This document shows positions 35,113 to 44,706 of a DNA stretch of 64,000 bases, piece after piece (positions within the stretch are counted from its first letter, which is position 1; the number at the start of each line of letters is the position of its first letter). The translations under genes were made by a program, and so were the position numbers. A model generated the notes under the pieces. The model did not search any database and had not been told where the DNA came from. It was given only the letters and a program-made list of their open reading frames with translations. Source of the stretch: Pseudomonadota bacterium (GTDB taxonomy: Bacteria > Pseudomonadota > Alphaproteobacteria > Caulobacterales > Caulobacteraceae); contig JAEXZS010000078.1 of NCBI GenBank assembly GCA_023451375.1, positions 1 to 64,000 on the forward strand, given 5' to 3'.

Positions 35113-37392
35113 TCAGAACACCCGACGCCAGGCTCCGATCAGGGCGAAGGCCGGCCGGGCGCCCGCCACGTGCTGCGGCTCCCGGCTGGCGACGCCGGTC
35201 ACCGTCAGGGCGGAGCCGTCGCGCAGGCCCTTCCGCGCCCCGACCGTGAAGTCGATCTGGCGTCCGCTGGGCGTGGCCGAGAAGGTGCGCCGCGAGAAGG
35301 TCAGCGGATCGAAATAATCCAGCGGCGCATCGGCCAACCGCGCCGAGAAGACGCCGCTCTCGACCCGCAGCGGCTGGGACAGGGTGATGCTGATCCGATC
35401 GCACAAGGCGGTGCAGTCGCCCAGCAGGCCCAGCCGCCAGTTGGAACTCGTCGCCGCCTGATCCATCGACAGGAAACGACCCGATAGGGTCGTGCGCGCC
35501 AGGCCCGCCTCGCCCACCAGGCTGAACCGCCCCGCCAGCCGCCAGTCGCCGCCCAAGGCGTAGAAGGTCGTCTCCGACGGCAGGGCGAAGTCCGACGCCG
35601 AAGGCATGTAGGCGCCAAGGGGCCCCAGCTTCTCGTTCAGCGCGCCCATGCTGACGGCCAGGCCGCCGCCGTCGGTCCGCCAGGCCAGGCTGGCGCGGCT
35701 GTAGGTCGAGGCGTCCTCCTCGACGGGACGCAGCGGCATGCGGCGGTCGCCGCCCCCCGCCTCGGCCGAGACGGAGACCGGCCCCAGCCGCACGGCGCCG
35801 CGCACCGCGTGATCGGCCTGGGCCAGGGCGGCGAAGCCGTCGCCCGCGCCGCTCTCGAACGGCGAGACCGCGCCGCCGCGCCCCTGCCAGGCGGAGAAGC
35901 CCAGCCGGCCCATCTCCAGCCCGACCATCGCCTCCTGCCTCGGCTCGTCGCCCAGCCACGGCTGGTTGGTCAGGTCATGGCGGGGCGCGATCGGCTCAGG
36001 CGTCGGCGCAGGCTGGGCCGCGACCAGGTTCAGCCGCCCGCCGTTCGGCAGGGCGATCGTCTGCGTCGCCGTCCGGCTGGGTTCGAACGGCGCGGCCTGA
36101 TAGGAGCGTCGCGGCGCCGTCGGATAGGCCGAGCCGAGGTTGACCGCGAACATCCGGTCGTAGCCGTCGAACATCACCGTGTTCAGCGCCGTCTGGCGAC
36201 CGAAGGCGTCGCCGAACGCCCCGCCGACGAAGCTGCCCGGCTCCGGCGCCACGGCGATGGAGGCGCCGTCGGCAAGCCGCGCGGCGCCGGCGCCGACGGG
36301 CGCGAAGGCGCGCGCGAGGTCCAGCAGGCCCCGGCCATAGACGATGTCCGTCCCCGGATCGCCCGCGTCCCGCGCCGTATCGACCAGGATGGCCAGCGCC
36401 TGGCGCGCGGTCAGGTTGGGAAAGGCGTCCAGCATCAGCGCCAGCGCCCCGGCGACGTGCGGCGCCGAGAAGGAGGTGCCGTTGACCCGGTAGCAGATGG
36501 TCCCGTCGCAGCCGGTGATGACGTCCTCGCCCGGCGCGGAGATGTAGGCGGTCTGGGTCACCCCGGCGCGGTTGGAGAAGTCCGACATGGCGTTCGACGC
36601 ATCGTGCGAGCCCACGGCGATGACGGAGCCGGCGAAACGCGGATCGACGGCGTAGCGCGCGGGCCAGCCGGGGTTGGCCTCGCCGTCGTTGCCGGACGAG
36701 GCGATGATGACGGCGCCGGAGTTTACGGCCCTGAGCAGGGCGGCCTCGAAGCCGAAGCCGAGCCGCCCCTCGCCGCCCAGCGACATGTTGATGATCTTGA
36801 CGCCGTTGCTGACCGCGTAATCCAGCGCGCGGACCAGGTCTGAGCTGGAGAAGCAGACCTCGGTGTTCTCGTCGTCGCACTCGGAGATGTCGGCGCGGAT
36901 CGACAGGATCGTCGACTGATAGGCGACGCCGATGGTGCCGAGATTGTTGAAGTTGGAGGCGATCACCCCGGACACCAGCGTCCCATGGCTGTCGGCGGCC
37001 ACATAGGGCGTGTTGCGTCCCGGCACCACGTCGATCGAGGCGGGAGAGACGCGGCCCGTGAGGTCGGGCTGGCTGTTGCTGATCCCGGAATCCACGACCG
37101 CCACGGTGACGCCGTCGCCCGTCGCGCCGGCGTTCCAGGCCGCCTCGGCCCGGATGTTGGCGAGGCCGTAGTTGCGCAGGTACTCGCTCGACGTGACCGA
37201 CGGCGGAGGGGGAGGTGGCGGAGGAGGAGGAGGAGGAGGAGGAGGCGGAGGAGGGGGCGGCGGAGGCGGGGGGGGAGGCGTGATCGCGCCGCCGCCACCC
37301 CCGCCGCCACCCCCGCCGCCGCAGGCGGCCAGCGGCAGGCACATCAGTCCGAGACCCAGAAAAACGACCCTGCCCAAACGCGCTCGGATCAC
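35113..37392 (-). CDS. Autotransporter-like S8 subtilase lipoprotein with polyglycine/polyproline linker
   Basis: The 759-residue protein has a lipoprotein signal (LMCLPLAAC, Cys24), then 11 glycines (25-35), Ala-Ile-Thr and 26 consecutive prolines (39-64). The subtilisin domain (about 68-370) has all triad residues: Asp101 (VVDSGIS), His136 (SHGTLVSG) and Ser307 (NGTSFSAPHVAG). The oxyanion Asn235 lies in SSGNDGE. The C-terminal 300 residues alternate like beta-barrel strands and end in Phe (WRRVF), as autotransporters do. It probably displays a protease at the cell surface. The long homopolymer codon tracts, including an eight-base G/C run, make the linker length unstable. Confidence 0.85.
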   Translation of the reverse strand: MIRARLGRVVFLGLGLMCLPLAACGGGGGGGGGGGAITPPPPPPPPPPPPPPPPPPPPPPPPPPSVTSSEYLRNYGLANIRAEAAWNAGATGDGVTVAVVDSGISNSQPDLTGRVSPASIDVVPGRNTPYVAADSHGTLVSGVIASNFNNLGTIGVAYQSTILSIRADISECDDENTEVCFSSSDLVRALDYAVSNGVKIINMSLGGEGRLGFGFEAALLRAVNSGAVIIASSGNDGEANPGWPARYAVDPRFAGSVIAVGSHDASNAMSDFSNRAGVTQTAYISAPGEDVITGCDGTICYRVNGTSFSAPHVAGALALMLDAFPNLTARQALAILVDTARDAGDPGTDIVYGRGLLDLARAFAPVGAGAARLADGASIAVAPEPGSFVGGAFGDAFGRQTALNTVMFDGYDRMFAVNLGSAYPTAPRRSYQAAPFEPSRTATQTIALPNGGRLNLVAAQPAPTPEPIAPRHDLTNQPWLGDEPRQEAMVGLEMGRLGFSAWQGRGGAVSPFESGAGDGFAALAQADHAVRGAVRLGPVSVSAEAGGGDRRMPLRPVEEDASTYSRASLAWRTDGGGLAVSMGALNEKLGPLGAYMPSASDFALPSETTFYALGGDWRLAGRFSLVGEAGLARTTLSGRFLSMDQAATSSNWRLGLLGDCTALCDRISITLSQPLRVESGVFSARLADAPLDYFDPLTFSRRTFSATPSGRQIDFTVGARKGLRDGSALTVTGVASREPQHVAGARPAFALIGAWRRVF
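37201..37278 (-). repeat. Polyproline codon tract (26 CCN codons) with 8-bp homopolymer
   Basis: On the plus strand this is an uninterrupted GGN triplet tract, mostly GGA and GGC, with a run of eight G at 37268-37275. It encodes prolines 39-64 of the subtilase. Triplet slippage would change linker length in frame; slippage in the G run would shift the frame. Confidence 0.9.
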
Positions 37393-37445
37393 GCCCGCAT
37401 CTCCCTCAAGAGACCTCTTCCAAGGTCGAGGTCCAGTCTAACGTC

Positions 37446-38345
37446 TCAGTTCTTTAAGGCTTTGTCGAAGGCGGCCAGCAGCCGGGCCCAGCCGTCCGTG
37501 GCCGCCGCCTCGACGTAGCTGGGGCGATAGTCGGCGTGGAAGGCGTGGGGCGCCGCGTCATAGACGATGATCTCGCTGCCCGTCTGACCCGCGCGGGCCA
37601 GCGCCTCTCGCATCCGCTCGACGCTCGCCAGGGGGATGCCCTGGTCGCGGCCGCCGTAGAGGCCGAGCACCGGCGCCTTGAGGTCGGCGGCCAGGTCCAC
37701 CGGCCACGGCCGCCCTGTGGAAATATCGGCCGCCGAGGCGTCGGCGGCGGGGGCCAGCCGTCCGTACCACGCCACGCCGGCGTCGATGGCGGCGAAGCGG
37801 GCGCAGGCCTGCCACACCACCTTGCCGCCCCAGCAGAAGCCGGTGATCCCGATCCTGTCGGCGTTGGCCCACAGCTGCTGGCTGGCCCAGTCCAGGGTGG
37901 CCGAGACATCCCCCATCACCTGCTCATAGCCGGCCGCCGCCACGATCTCGCGGATGCGCCCCATGTCCGACAGGGGGGCGGGATCCTCGACCCGGTTGAA
38001 GAAGGCGGGGGCGATGGCGGCGTAACCCTGCTTGGCCAGGCGGCGGCAGACGTCGCGGATATACTCGTGCACCCCGAAGATCTCGGAGACCACGACCACC
38101 ACCGGGAAGGGCCCTCCGCCCTCGGGCCGGGCGACATAGGCGGGCAGGGCGAAGCCGTCGGGCGCACGATAGCTGACCGTCTCGGTCGTCAGGCCGGCTT
38201 CGTCCGTCGCGATCGGCTCGGCCTCCTGGGCCAGGGCAGCGACCGCATAGCCGGAGAACAGCAGCCCGCCCAGGGCGCCCAGCGTCCGCCGGCTCAGCTT
38301 CAGGTCGTCCGGCGTGTCGCCTTCGGGTCGAACGAGCAGGGTCAT
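37446..38345 (-). CDS. Exported dienelactone hydrolase family protein
   Basis: The 299-residue protein has a twin-arginine-like export signal (LSRRTLGALGGLLFSGYAVA). The dienelactone hydrolase fold follows: VVVVSEIFGVHEYIRDVCRRL, the nucleophile elbow GFCWGGK with Cys, Asp in GGRDQGIP and His in HAFHADYRPSY. Family members hydrolyse lactones and esters. The ATG at 38345 follows GGAG at proper spacing; another ATG sits 12 nt upstream. The substrate is unknown. Confidence 0.85.
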   Translation of the reverse strand: MTLLVRPEGDTPDDLKLSRRTLGALGGLLFSGYAVAALAQEAEPIATDEAGLTTETVSYRAPDGFALPAYVARPEGGGPFPVVVVVSEIFGVHEYIRDVCRRLAKQGYAAIAPAFFNRVEDPAPLSDMGRIREIVAAAGYEQVMGDVSATLDWASQQLWANADRIGITGFCWGGKVVWQACARFAAIDAGVAWYGRLAPAADASAADISTGRPWPVDLAADLKAPVLGLYGGRDQGIPLASVERMREALARAGQTGSEIIVYDAAPHAFHADYRPSYVEAAATDGWARLLAAFDKALKN

Positions 38346-38419
38346 CGGCGGCTCCATGCGTGCGGGACAGCCGACACTGGTCCGCCCCGCAACCGCCGTC
38401 CAGTCACGAAATGGCGCGA

Positions 38420-38836
38420 CTAGAGCAGGTCGCGCAGCCAGGCCGCCAGCGGATCGTCGGCGGGCGGCATCGGATAGTCCGCCAGCCTGTCCGGCTTCAC
38501 CCACGCCAGGGCCGAATGTTCGCGCGCGACCACCGTCCCCTCCCACCGGCGGCAAAGGTACAGCGGCATCAGCAGGTGGAAGCTGTCATAGGCGTGGCTG
38601 GCGAAGACGAAGGGCGCCAGGCAGGATTCCGAGACCTCGATGCCCAGCTCCTCGCGCAGTTCGCGGATCAGGGCGGCCTCGGGCCGCTCGCCCGGCTCGA
38701 CCTTGCCGCCTGGGAATTCCCACAGGCCCGCCAGCTGCTTGCCTTCCGGGCGGCGCGCGATCAGCACCCGGCCGTCCACGTCGATCAAGGCGACGGCGAC
38801 GACCAGGACGGTGGGGAGGGCGGGGGTGTCGGACAC
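38420..38836 (-). CDS. mutT: (Deoxy)nucleoside triphosphate pyrophosphohydrolase, MutT-type Nudix
   Basis: The 138-residue Nudix hydrolase contains a complete Nudix box: GGKVEPGERPEAALIRELREELGI. PEGKQLAGLWEFPGGK before it is typical of MutT, which removes 8-oxo-dGTP. I choose the GTG at 38836 because GGAGAT precedes it and the length matches MutT. An ATG at 38890 with AAGGGCC upstream would add 18 residues. It lies 74 bp upstream of the dienelactone hydrolase gene, on the same strand. Confidence 0.88.
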   Translation of the reverse strand: MSDTPALPTVLVVAVALIDVDGRVLIARRPEGKQLAGLWEFPGGKVEPGERPEAALIRELREELGIEVSESCLAPFVFASHAYDSFHLLMPLYLCRRWEGTVVAREHSALAWVKPDRLADYPMPPADDPLAAWLRDLL

Positions 38837-38935
38837 GGCGGCGAATCTCCGGCTGGCGCCCACCCATAGGCGGCGCGTCGTCGTCGGCATAGGTCGGCCC
38901 TTACGCCAGCGGGGCGGCTTGGCTATGAGGCGGCC

Positions 38936-39808
38936 ATGACCCGCATCGCCGTGCTCACCCCCAATCCAGAAGACCGGTCCTACATCGGCCAGTGGCCCCA
39001 GGTGCTGGAGCGGCTGCGCGCCACCCTGGCCCAGGCGGAGGTCGAGGTCACGCCTACGCCCTGGACCGACCATGTCGACGATGCGCGCGGCCTGGCCGGC
39101 TATCCCCTGGTCCTGCCGGTGATCAGCTGGGGCTATCACCGCGAGCACGCGCGCTGGATCAAGGCGTGCGACGCCTGGGCGGCCGCCGGGACGCGGATCG
39201 CCAACCCGGCCTCGGTCCTGCGCTGGAACTCCGACAAGACCTATCTGCGGCGGCTAGCCGGGCGGGGCGTGGCCATCCCGCCGACGGTCTGGGTCGAGCA
39301 GGCGACGCAAGGAAGGGTGGACGCCGCCTTCGGCGAGCTCGGAACCGAACGCCTGGTGGTCAAGCCGACCGTCTCCGGCGGGGCCTGGCGGACGCTGCGC
39401 CTGACGCCCGGCGAGGCCATGGACGATCCGCCCGTCGGCGCGGCGATGATCCAGCCCTATCTGCCCACCATCGAGAGCGAGGGCGAGACCTCGCTGCTGT
39501 TCTTCGGCGGCCGCTTCAGCCACGCCGTCAACAAGCGGCCGGTCGGGGGGGATTTCCGCATCCAGGTGCAGTTCGGCGGCCAGTATCAGGCCGTGGAGCC
39601 GCCGGTCGCAGCAATGGCGGTGGCGGAGCAGGTGCTGGCGGCGATCGACGAGCCGCTGCTCTACGCCCGCATCGACATGGCGCGCGACGCCGACGGCCGA
39701 TGGCTGCTGATGGAGGCCGAGCTGATCGAGCCCGACTTCTACCTGGCCCACGATCCCGCCCACGGCGCGGGCTTCGCCCGCGCGGTGCGGGCGCGGCTGG
39801 AAAGCTAG
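38936..39808 (+). CDS. ATP-grasp domain protein, RimK/DcsG-like
   Basis: The 290-residue protein has an ATP-grasp ligase architecture: an N-terminal Rossmann-like lobe (1-95), the ATP-binding lobe beginning RWNSDKTYLRRLAGRGVAIPPT and LVVKPTVSGGAWRT, and the metal-binding end LLYARIDMARD...LMEAELIEPDFYL. It resembles orphan ATP-grasp proteins related to cycloserine-pathway DcsG. It should couple a carboxylate to an amine or similar nucleophile. No partner biosynthetic genes are adjacent, and the substrate is unknown. Confidence 0.8.
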   Translation: MTRIAVLTPNPEDRSYIGQWPQVLERLRATLAQAEVEVTPTPWTDHVDDARGLAGYPLVLPVISWGYHREHARWIKACDAWAAAGTRIANPASVLRWNSDKTYLRRLAGRGVAIPPTVWVEQATQGRVDAAFGELGTERLVVKPTVSGGAWRTLRLTPGEAMDDPPVGAAMIQPYLPTIESEGETSLLFFGGRFSHAVNKRPVGGDFRIQVQFGGQYQAVEPPVAAMAVAEQVLAAIDEPLLYARIDMARDADGRWLLMEAELIEPDFYLAHDPAHGAGFARAVRARLES

Positions 39809-39923
39809 CTGCCGTCCTTCCGGGCGTCGGCGGGACGAACCCGGAACCCAGAAGGCCTGCATCCGGCGTCGAACAGGTCGAGCGGCGGGACGCTAGCCCT
39901 GGTTTCTTGGCTCTCCGCTGCGC

Positions 39924-41219
39924 TCAGCCCCGGAGGGACGATTGATCCGAAGGGCGGCCCAGCGCCGCCAGGACCGCCTCGGCCGCCCGCTCCCCCTCGG
40001 CCCAGGCGCCGTGGGCGGTGCCGTAGTCGTTCGGCGAGGTGGCTTCCCCGGCCAGGAAGATGCGGTCCTCCACCGCCTCGCGCAGGCGCGCCCGGTCGCC
40101 CGCCCGGCCCGGCAGCGCGTGGGAATAGGCGCCGCGCGAGAACGGGTCGGCCCCCCAGCGGGTGACCGCCGCCGGCGCCAGCCGTCGACGCATGTCCGAA
40201 CCCAGCGCCGCCACCAGTTCCGACACGGCGAAGTCGAACGCCGCCGCCTCGCCCTCGGCCTCCAGCCCCCACGCCAGGTCGGCGCCGAAATAGCCCTCGA
40301 TCATCGCCCGGCCGAACGGACGCAGGTGATAGCCGCCGGTCTGGGGCGTGTCGGACCGCGTCCACAGCTGGCTGTCGGCGGGAAAATCCTCGGCGCCGGT
40401 CACCGTCATGTGCACCTTGGAGGCCAGGCCCAGCGGCACGCCGGCGGCGGCGTCCAGCAGAGCCGGAACCGGCGGCTCGATGCGCACCGCCTCGGCCGCG
40501 ATCAGGCTTACGGGCGTCGTCAGGATCACGGCGCCCGCCTCCACCGCCCCGCGCGAGGTCTCCAGCCGCAGGCGCGCGCCGCCGCGATCAATGACGCGCA
40601 CGGCGCAATCCGCAACCAGCACGGGTTCGACCGCCCGCCCCAGCCGCGCGATCAGCCGGCCGTAGCCCTCGCGCACCCGCCAGTTCACGCCGGTGTCGCG
40701 ATAGGCGTCGTAGTCGATCGTCGACACCGATCCGAAGCGGGCGCCGTTCAGCGCGCCCGAGATGGCGTCCATGCGGGGATTCCAGCGACAGGCCGGGTCG
40801 AACAGTTCGGCCGCGGGCCGGTCCTCGCCGCGCCCGGCGGCCTCGGCCACGCGGTCCTCGAAGTCGACGAAGGCCTGGCGGAAATCGGCCTGTTCCTCGG
40901 CCGTCATCTCATGATTGAAGGCTTGGCTCTCCCAGGGCGCGGGGGTCTTGTCGAGCGTCAGCCCCTCGGCCTCCACCCGCGCCGCCAGCACGTTGTCCTC
41001 GGCCGAGTGCAGCCAGCCGCAGCCCATGTCGAGGCCCTCTCCGTCGAACGGCAGGGTCAGGGCCCGGCCGCCGATGCGGTCGCGCGCCTCCAGCACCACG
41101 ACCGAGAGCTCCGACCGCATCAGCCGGCGCGCGGCGGCGACTCCGGCCGCGCCGGCGCCGATCACCGCGACGTCGATGTCGGATGGCAGGGGGGCGGAGG
41201 GCGCGGCGGATCGGATCAT
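39924..41219 (-). CDS. Flavin monoamine oxidase family protein
   Basis: The 431-residue flavoprotein has the N-terminal FAD motif IDVAVIGAGAAGVAAARRL with ARDRIGGRA. A substrate region includes MDMGCGWLHS-like GLDMGCGWLHS. The C-terminal FAD-contact motif is DRIFLAGEATSPNDYGTAHGAWAEGERAA. It probably oxidises an amine, such as a polyamine, with oxygen. The ATG at 41219 is used; an upstream in-frame TTG at 41228 is unlikely. The short gap to the ATP-grasp gene (115 bp) holds no recognisable gene. Confidence 0.88.
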   Translation of the reverse strand: MIRSAAPSAPLPSDIDVAVIGAGAAGVAAARRLMRSELSVVVLEARDRIGGRALTLPFDGEGLDMGCGWLHSAEDNVLAARVEAEGLTLDKTPAPWESQAFNHEMTAEEQADFRQAFVDFEDRVAEAAGRGEDRPAAELFDPACRWNPRMDAISGALNGARFGSVSTIDYDAYRDTGVNWRVREGYGRLIARLGRAVEPVLVADCAVRVIDRGGARLRLETSRGAVEAGAVILTTPVSLIAAEAVRIEPPVPALLDAAAGVPLGLASKVHMTVTGAEDFPADSQLWTRSDTPQTGGYHLRPFGRAMIEGYFGADLAWGLEAEGEAAAFDFAVSELVAALGSDMRRRLAPAAVTRWGADPFSRGAYSHALPGRAGDRARLREAVEDRIFLAGEATSPNDYGTAHGAWAEGERAAEAVLAALGRPSDQSSLRG

Positions 41220-41342
41220 GCGGCGCAAATAACACGGCGGAGCGCGACGCGTTCACCCGCTGCGGTCGCCCATTGATTTCTGGACGCGCATGTCCATTTT
41301 ACCGCTTCAAAACGTCGCACCTCCTCCCCCGGACGCTCCCAT

Positions 41343-42443
41343 ATGTCTCCTGAACTCAAGAAGCGCCTGCCGCTGCTCGTCGCCGGCGTCGTCGGCCTGC
41401 TGCTGATCGTCGGCGGCCCCGTCTGGTGGATCAACGGCCAGCGCTTCGAGAAGACCGACAACGCCTTCGTCCAGGCAGACACCACCAATGTCGCGCCCCA
41501 GCTGGCCGGCCGCGTGGTCGAGGTGCTGGTCCAGGACAACCAGCGGGTCGAGGCCGGCCAGGTGCTGGTCAAGCTGGACGACGCCGATCAGCGGGCTCAG
41601 CTGGCGCAGGCCGAGGCCAATCTGCAGGCGGCGATGGCGGCGGTCGGCAACGTCGACGCCCAGGCCGAGCAGGAACAGGCGACCATCGCCGCCCGCGCCG
41701 CCGCCCTGACCCAGGCCCGCGCGCAGGCCGACCTGGCCCGCGCCGAGGTCGAGCGCTACGGCAAGCTGGCCGAACAGGGCTGGGTGTCGCAGCAGCGCAT
41801 CCAGACCCAGCGGGCGACGGCCCAGACGGCCGCGGCCTCGGTGCAGCAGGCCCAGGCCGCCCTGGTCGCCGAACAGCGCGCCGTCGGGGTTCTGGGCTCG
41901 GCCCGGGAACAGAGCGTCGCCGCCGTCGAACAGGCTCGCGCCCGCCTCGACGAGGCCCGCACCGCCCTGGAGCGCACCGTCATCCGCGCGCCCATGTCCG
42001 GGATCGTCGGCGCCCGCAGCGTGCGCATCGGCCAGTACGTCAACGCCGGGGCCCAACTGCTGTCGATCGTGCCGCTCAGCGACGCCTATGTGGTCGCCAA
42101 CTTCAAGGAAACGCAGCTGGACCGAATGCGCCTGGGCCAGGACGTCGAGATCACCGCCGACGCCTTCCCCGGTCGCGCCATCCACGGCCGCATCGACAGC
42201 TTCGCCCCGGCGACCGGCTCGGAGTTCGCCCTGATCCCGGTCGAGAACGCCACCGGCAACTTCACCAAGATCACCCAGCGCGTCCCGGTCCGCATCGTCG
42301 TCGCCCGCAACGAGGGCGGCCTGGCCCTGCGCCCCGGCCTGTCGGTCGAGGTCAAGGTCGATCTGAAGAGCGAGGGGGGCGCCAGCTTCGCCGAGGCGGC
42401 CATGGGCGCCCAGATGGCCTCCAACGAGGTCGCGGGCCGGTGA
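41343..42443 (+). CDS. emrA: EmrA-like membrane fusion protein
   Basis: The 366-residue HlyD-family protein has one N-terminal membrane anchor (LPLLVAGVVGLLLIVGGPVWW). The barrel and lipoyl halves are FVQADTTNVAPQLAGRVVEVLVQDNQRV and VIRAPMSGIVGARSVRIGQYVNAG, flanking a long helical hairpin (about 85-215). It connects the EmrB transporter to an outer-membrane channel. It is the first gene of an operon with the MFS pump and a TetR regulator. An outer-membrane TolC-type gene is not in the window. Confidence 0.9.
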   Translation: MSPELKKRLPLLVAGVVGLLLIVGGPVWWINGQRFEKTDNAFVQADTTNVAPQLAGRVVEVLVQDNQRVEAGQVLVKLDDADQRAQLAQAEANLQAAMAAVGNVDAQAEQEQATIAARAAALTQARAQADLARAEVERYGKLAEQGWVSQQRIQTQRATAQTAAASVQQAQAALVAEQRAVGVLGSAREQSVAAVEQARARLDEARTALERTVIRAPMSGIVGARSVRIGQYVNAGAQLLSIVPLSDAYVVANFKETQLDRMRLGQDVEITADAFPGRAIHGRIDSFAPATGSEFALIPVENATGNFTKITQRVPVRIVVARNEGGLALRPGLSVEVKVDLKSEGGASFAEAAMGAQMASNEVAGR

Positions 42444-44044
42444 CCGCCGCCAGCCCCGCGGTGGCCGACGCGGCCCCGCCGAAAGGCCCGGTCGCCGGCC
42501 ATCCCGAGATCAACTGGACCATGCTGCTGCTCGGCTTCGCCGGCATGGTCGTGGGCCAGTTCATGGCCATCCTCGACATCCAGATCGTCGCCGCCTCCCT
42601 GCCGCAGATCCAGGCCGGCGTCGGCGCCTCGGCGGACGAGATCAGCTGGATCCAGACCGCCTATCTGATCCCCGAGGTGGTGATGATCCCGCTGTCGGGC
42701 TTCCTGTCGCGGCTGTGGGGGACGCAGCGCCTGTTCCTGGCCTCCTGCGCCGGTTTCGTGCTGATGAGCATCGCCACCGGCCTGTCCTCTTCGATCGAGA
42801 TGATGATCCTGTTCCGCGCCCTGCAAGGCTTCGTCGGCGGGGCCATGATCCCGACGGTCTTCGCCGTGGCCTTCACCGCCTTCCCGCCGGACAAGCGGGT
42901 GACGGCCAGCGTGGTCATGGGCCTGATCGTGACCCTGGCGCCGACCGTGGGGCCGACGCTGGGCGGCCACCTGACCGAGTGGCTCAGCTGGCGCTGGCTG
43001 TTCTTCATCAATGTCGCGCCGGGCCTGCTGGTGCTGTTCCTGGTCGGCCGGTACGGCAACTTCGACAAGGGCGATCCTTCGCTGGCCAAGGGGTTCGACT
43101 GGTGGGGCCTGGCCCTGATGGCCGCCTTCCTGATGAGCATGCAGTTCGTCCTGGAGGAAGGGGCCAAGGACGACTGGTTCGACGACACCCACATCCTGCT
43201 GCTGACGGTGGTCGCCGCCGTCGCCGGACCGATCTTCATCTGGCGCTCGCTGACCTATCGCCAGCCGATCGTCGAACTGCGCGCCTTCGCCAACCGCAAC
43301 TTCATGGTCGGCTTCGTCATGACCTTCATCGTCGGCTTCGCCCTGTTCGGCGGCACCTTCCTGCTGCCGCTGTTCCTGGGACGGGTGCGGGAATACTCCT
43401 CGGCCGAGGTCGGCACGACCATGGTGGTCTCGGGGCTGGCCATGTTCGCCACCGGCCCCTTCGCCGGCCGGCTTGTGCGCAAGCTCGATGCCCGCGTGCT
43501 GATGTTCGGCGGCTTCATGCTGTGCGCCTGGGGCATGTGGGAGGCGCGGCTTGTCACCGACGAATGGGGCTTCTGGCAGTTCGCCTCGGTCCAGGCCTTC
43601 CGCGGCGTGGGCGTGATGCTGGCGATGATCGCCTCGCAGCAGGTGACCATGTCCACCCTGCCGCCGCACATGGTCAAGAACGCCTCGGGCCTGGTGAACC
43701 TGTCGCGCAACGTCGGCGGGGCCTTTGGCCTGGCGATCCTCAACACCGGCCTGACGACCAACACCGCCATCCACATGGGCGAGCTGACCAGCAGCGTCGA
43801 CCAGTCCAGCCAGGGCATGCGGGATATGATGGCCGGCATGACGCAGCGCTTCTCCGATTCGATCGACCCGGCCGGGGCGGCGATGAAGGCGATCTACGGC
43901 CTGCTGCAGAAGCAGGCGACGACCCTGGCCTTCGGCGACGCCTTCGCCCTCCTGGCGATCGGTTGCGCCATCGCCGCCTTCGTGACCCTGCTGGCCAAGC
44001 CCGTCCGCGCCCCGGCGGACGCCGCCCCGTCCGACGCCCACTGA
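42440..44044 (+). CDS. emrB: DHA2-family MFS multidrug transporter (EmrB-like)
   Basis: The 534-residue, 14-helix major facilitator contains AILDIQIVAASLPQIQAGVGAS at helix 1, EISWIQTAYLIPEVVMIPLSGFLSRLWGTQR (loop 2-3 motif A) and GGAMIPTVFAV. It exports hydrophobic drugs or metabolites using the proton gradient. The GTG start overlaps the emrA stop (GTGA) and the stop overlaps the tetR ATG by one base, so the three genes are translationally coupled. Confidence 0.92.
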   Translation: MTAASPAVADAAPPKGPVAGHPEINWTMLLLGFAGMVVGQFMAILDIQIVAASLPQIQAGVGASADEISWIQTAYLIPEVVMIPLSGFLSRLWGTQRLFLASCAGFVLMSIATGLSSSIEMMILFRALQGFVGGAMIPTVFAVAFTAFPPDKRVTASVVMGLIVTLAPTVGPTLGGHLTEWLSWRWLFFINVAPGLLVLFLVGRYGNFDKGDPSLAKGFDWWGLALMAAFLMSMQFVLEEGAKDDWFDDTHILLLTVVAAVAGPIFIWRSLTYRQPIVELRAFANRNFMVGFVMTFIVGFALFGGTFLLPLFLGRVREYSSAEVGTTMVVSGLAMFATGPFAGRLVRKLDARVLMFGGFMLCAWGMWEARLVTDEWGFWQFASVQAFRGVGVMLAMIASQQVTMSTLPPHMVKNASGLVNLSRNVGGAFGLAILNTGLTTNTAIHMGELTSSVDQSSQGMRDMMAGMTQRFSDSIDPAGAAMKAIYGLLQKQATTLAFGDAFALLAIGCAIAAFVTLLAKPVRAPADAAPSDAH

Positions 44045-44649
44045 TGGCGCGGCGCCAGGGACAGGTCGACGAGAAGAAGAGCGCCGCCATCCTGGACGCG
44101 GCCACGACCCTGTTCGCCGACAAGGGGCTGGCTGTCACCATGGACGAGATCGCCCGCCTGGCCGGCGTGTCGAAGCAGACGGTCTACAACCGCTTCGCCT
44201 CCAAGCTGGAAATCGCCCAGGCCCTGGCCAACCGGCGGTCGGACGCCATCGCGGCGCCGCTGCGGGAAGAGGGCGAACCGGCGGCGGTGCTGGAGACCCT
44301 GGCGCTGACGCTGCTGGACAAGGTCTGCCATCCCGACAAGGTCGGCTCCATGCGCGGCGTCGTCCTGGTCTCGGGCGAGGCGCCCGAGATCGCCCGCGCC
44401 GTCTATGAGGCCGGACCCCGGCGCGGCGTTCGCCTGCTGGCCGCCTGGTTGGCCGAACAGACCCGCCAGGGACGGCTGGACGTGCCGGAGCCGGAAGAGG
44501 CGGCCGAGATGTTCACCGGCCTGGTCCTGGGCCACGGCCACCTGCGCGCCATGCTGGACGTGCCGCAGATCCCGCCGGAACGGCGCCGCGCCCGGGCGCG
44601 GGAGGCCGCGCGGGTCTTCCTCGCCGCCTATGCGCCCAAGGTTTCGTGA
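44044..44649 (+). CDS. TetR family transcriptional regulator
   Basis: The 201-residue regulator has the N-terminal helix-turn-helix (AAILDAATTLFADKGLAVTMDEIARLAGVSKQTVYNRF, about 13-50) and a helical ligand-binding domain. It is the last gene of the emrAB operon, joined by a TGATG overlap. It likely controls expression of that pump by negative autoregulation in response to an exported compound; the position at the 3' end is unusual but compatible. No clear operator was found upstream of emrA. Confidence 0.9.
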   Translation: MARRQGQVDEKKSAAILDAATTLFADKGLAVTMDEIARLAGVSKQTVYNRFASKLEIAQALANRRSDAIAAPLREEGEPAAVLETLALTLLDKVCHPDKVGSMRGVVLVSGEAPEIARAVYEAGPRRGVRLLAAWLAEQTRQGRLDVPEPEEAAEMFTGLVLGHGHLRAMLDVPQIPPERRRARAREAARVFLAAYAPKVS

Positions 44650-44706
44650 TGCTCCCCGGCGCGGTTCGCGCTACTTGGGGCGGATAGCGCGCGTAAGGAG
44701 TTGCCC

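Noticed and set aside
37172..37441. Plus-strand poly-Gly ORF opposite the subtilase
   Set aside because: It is the complement of the polyproline codons. The minus-strand gene has the signal peptide, triad and barrel.
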